NCBI GenBank assembly: GCA_965662045.1
Contig: CBFIGE010000009.1
Coordinates: forward strand, 43,750-107,749
Reading direction: 5' to 3'
DNA: 64,000 bases
Origin: UBA3478 sp965662045
Lineage (GTDB): Bacteria > Bacteroidota > Bacteroidia > Flavobacteriales > Flavobacteriaceae
Shown piece by piece: positions 63,575 through 64,000 of the stretch. A model generated the notes under the pieces. That model saw only the letters and a program-made list of their open reading frames with translations. It had not been told where the DNA came from and did no database searches. The first letter of the stretch is position 1. Every line of letters begins with the position of its first letter. A program made the position numbers and the translations under genes.

Positions 63575-64000
63575 TTAGTTTCCACTTTGTAGAACGTTGA
63601 TACTGTTCATGTTTGCGTTAGACATAGAAACATTAGAAAAGTGTTCTGCACCCATTTGCAGAACATTGATTGAGTTCAATGAACTCATTATCATATTAAT
63701 TTCGCTTTGATTTGTATTTCCTTTTTGAGTAATAGTTGATGTGTTTCTATTAGACTCGTCATAGTTTACATCAGCGAAGTTTTTTGAACCAACTTGCGAA
63801 ATACCTATTGTGTTTCTATCGGAGTCATTATCAAGGTATACATCAGTGTCATTCTTCGATCCTTTTTGAGCAACATAGATTGCATTTCTATCAGAATCTC
63901 CATTCCAGATGTCAGGATCAGCATCGTTTTTGTACCCTCTTTGAGAAACAACAATTAAATTTTTATAAGATGGGTTGCCTAATATGCCACCCTGTGCATC
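63575..64000 (-). CDS. curlin-repeat (CsgA/CsgB-like) amyloid protein, C-terminal part
   Basis: The minus strand from the right edge reads 141 codons to TAA at 63575; the start lies outside. It is built of curlin repeats with the N-x5-Q-x-G-x2-N pattern: NLIVVSQRGYKN, NAIYVAQKGSKN, NTIGISQVGSKN, NTSTITQKGNTN, then NSINVLQMGAEH and a closing NSINVLQSGN. Repeat units are 25, 24, 23, 23 and 23 residues. These stack into beta-helical amyloid fibres exported through CsgG-type pores and used in biofilm and adhesion. Two or three of the repeats carry acid-rich turns (DADPDIWNGDSD). No csg accessory genes are visible in the window. The gap 63480-63570 holds no recognisable gene. Confidence 0.85.
   Translation of the reverse strand, partial: DAQGGILGNPSYKNLIVVSQRGYKNDADPDIWNGDSDRNAIYVAQKGSKNDTDVYLDNDSDRNTIGISQVGSKNFADVNYDESNRNTSTITQKGNTNQSEINMIMSSLNSINVLQMGAEHFSNVSMSNANMNSINVLQSGN

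Overview
The window looks like chromosomal DNA of a marine-type member of the Flavobacteriaceae (Bacteroidota). The signs are many secreted carbohydrate-active enzymes and esterases, an ECF sigma/FecR/TonB-receptor cassette, TAnnTTTG-like promoter elements, almost no Shine-Dalgarno sequences, a TPM/LemA operon, sulfatases with the C-x-P-S-R formylglycine motif, and a curlin-repeat gene. I could not run a search, so genus and family-level names rest on motif recognition only.

Left half (1 to about 33.1 kb) is accessory DNA. It opens with two divergent GH78 alpha-L-rhamnosidase genes (one cut by the window edge) whose shared promoter holds two inverted copies of a 13-bp sequence. A seven-gene minus-strand operon (12869 to 4108) follows: type-B carboxylesterase, CitMHS-type transporter, AtuA (DUF1446) and its separately encoded C-terminal partner, an esterase-D-like esterase, a TolB-like propeller protein and a DUF1593 nucleoside-hydrolase-like lipoprotein. 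Divergent from it is a plus-strand operon headed by a NUDIX-type regulator: lipoprotein sugar-phosphate isomerase/epimerase, second carboxylesterase, GH3 glycosidase. Together these can remove rhamnose, other sugars and acyl groups from an esterified glycoside, import a carboxylate and feed it to an AtuA-type pathway; this is an inference. From 18.6 to 23 kb the DNA is scarred: an imperfect repeated leader, a DUF1801 protein with a CDGSH iron-sulfur tail, a 31-codon remnant of a sugar isomerase, a twice-frameshifted haem-binding protein gene, an outer-membrane beta-barrel receptor and a frameshifted AraC remnant. From 23 to 31.3 kb there are two related modules (AraC regulator, beta-barrel-like exported protein, aldo/keto reductase); the second also carries an O-acetyltransferase, a cupin lipoprotein, an alpha/beta hydrolase and an MBL-fold hydrolase, and ends in an aldo/keto reductase gene cut in half.

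The boundary at 31.3 to 33.2 kb has a small ORF, a serine recombinase gene with an amber codon just before its catalytic motif, and an initiator tRNA-Met whose terminator and sequence have become the 3' end of the recombinase frame. This looks like the integrase end of an old genomic island inserted next to the tRNA.

Right half (33.2 to 64 kb) has visibly lower G+C. It starts with three S1 sulfatases, a membrane-anchored GH3, an amidohydrolase and a Tat-exported Gfo/Idh/MocA oxidoreductase. Then comes a lipoprotein with thrombospondin-type calcium repeats, four PepSY-like repeats and a lipocalin-like end, followed by ECF sigma, FecR anti-sigma, an STN-domain TonB receptor and an AGCS amino-acid symporter. 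The rest is mostly housekeeping: era, der, two TPM proteins, lemA, a MerR regulator, an M23 peptidase, alaS, a DUF4136 lipoprotein with a tiny DUF5522 protein, an ACC deaminase-like enzyme, a glucosaminidase with LysM, hemL, a Spy-like protein, and at the right edge the 3' part of a curlin-like amyloid gene.
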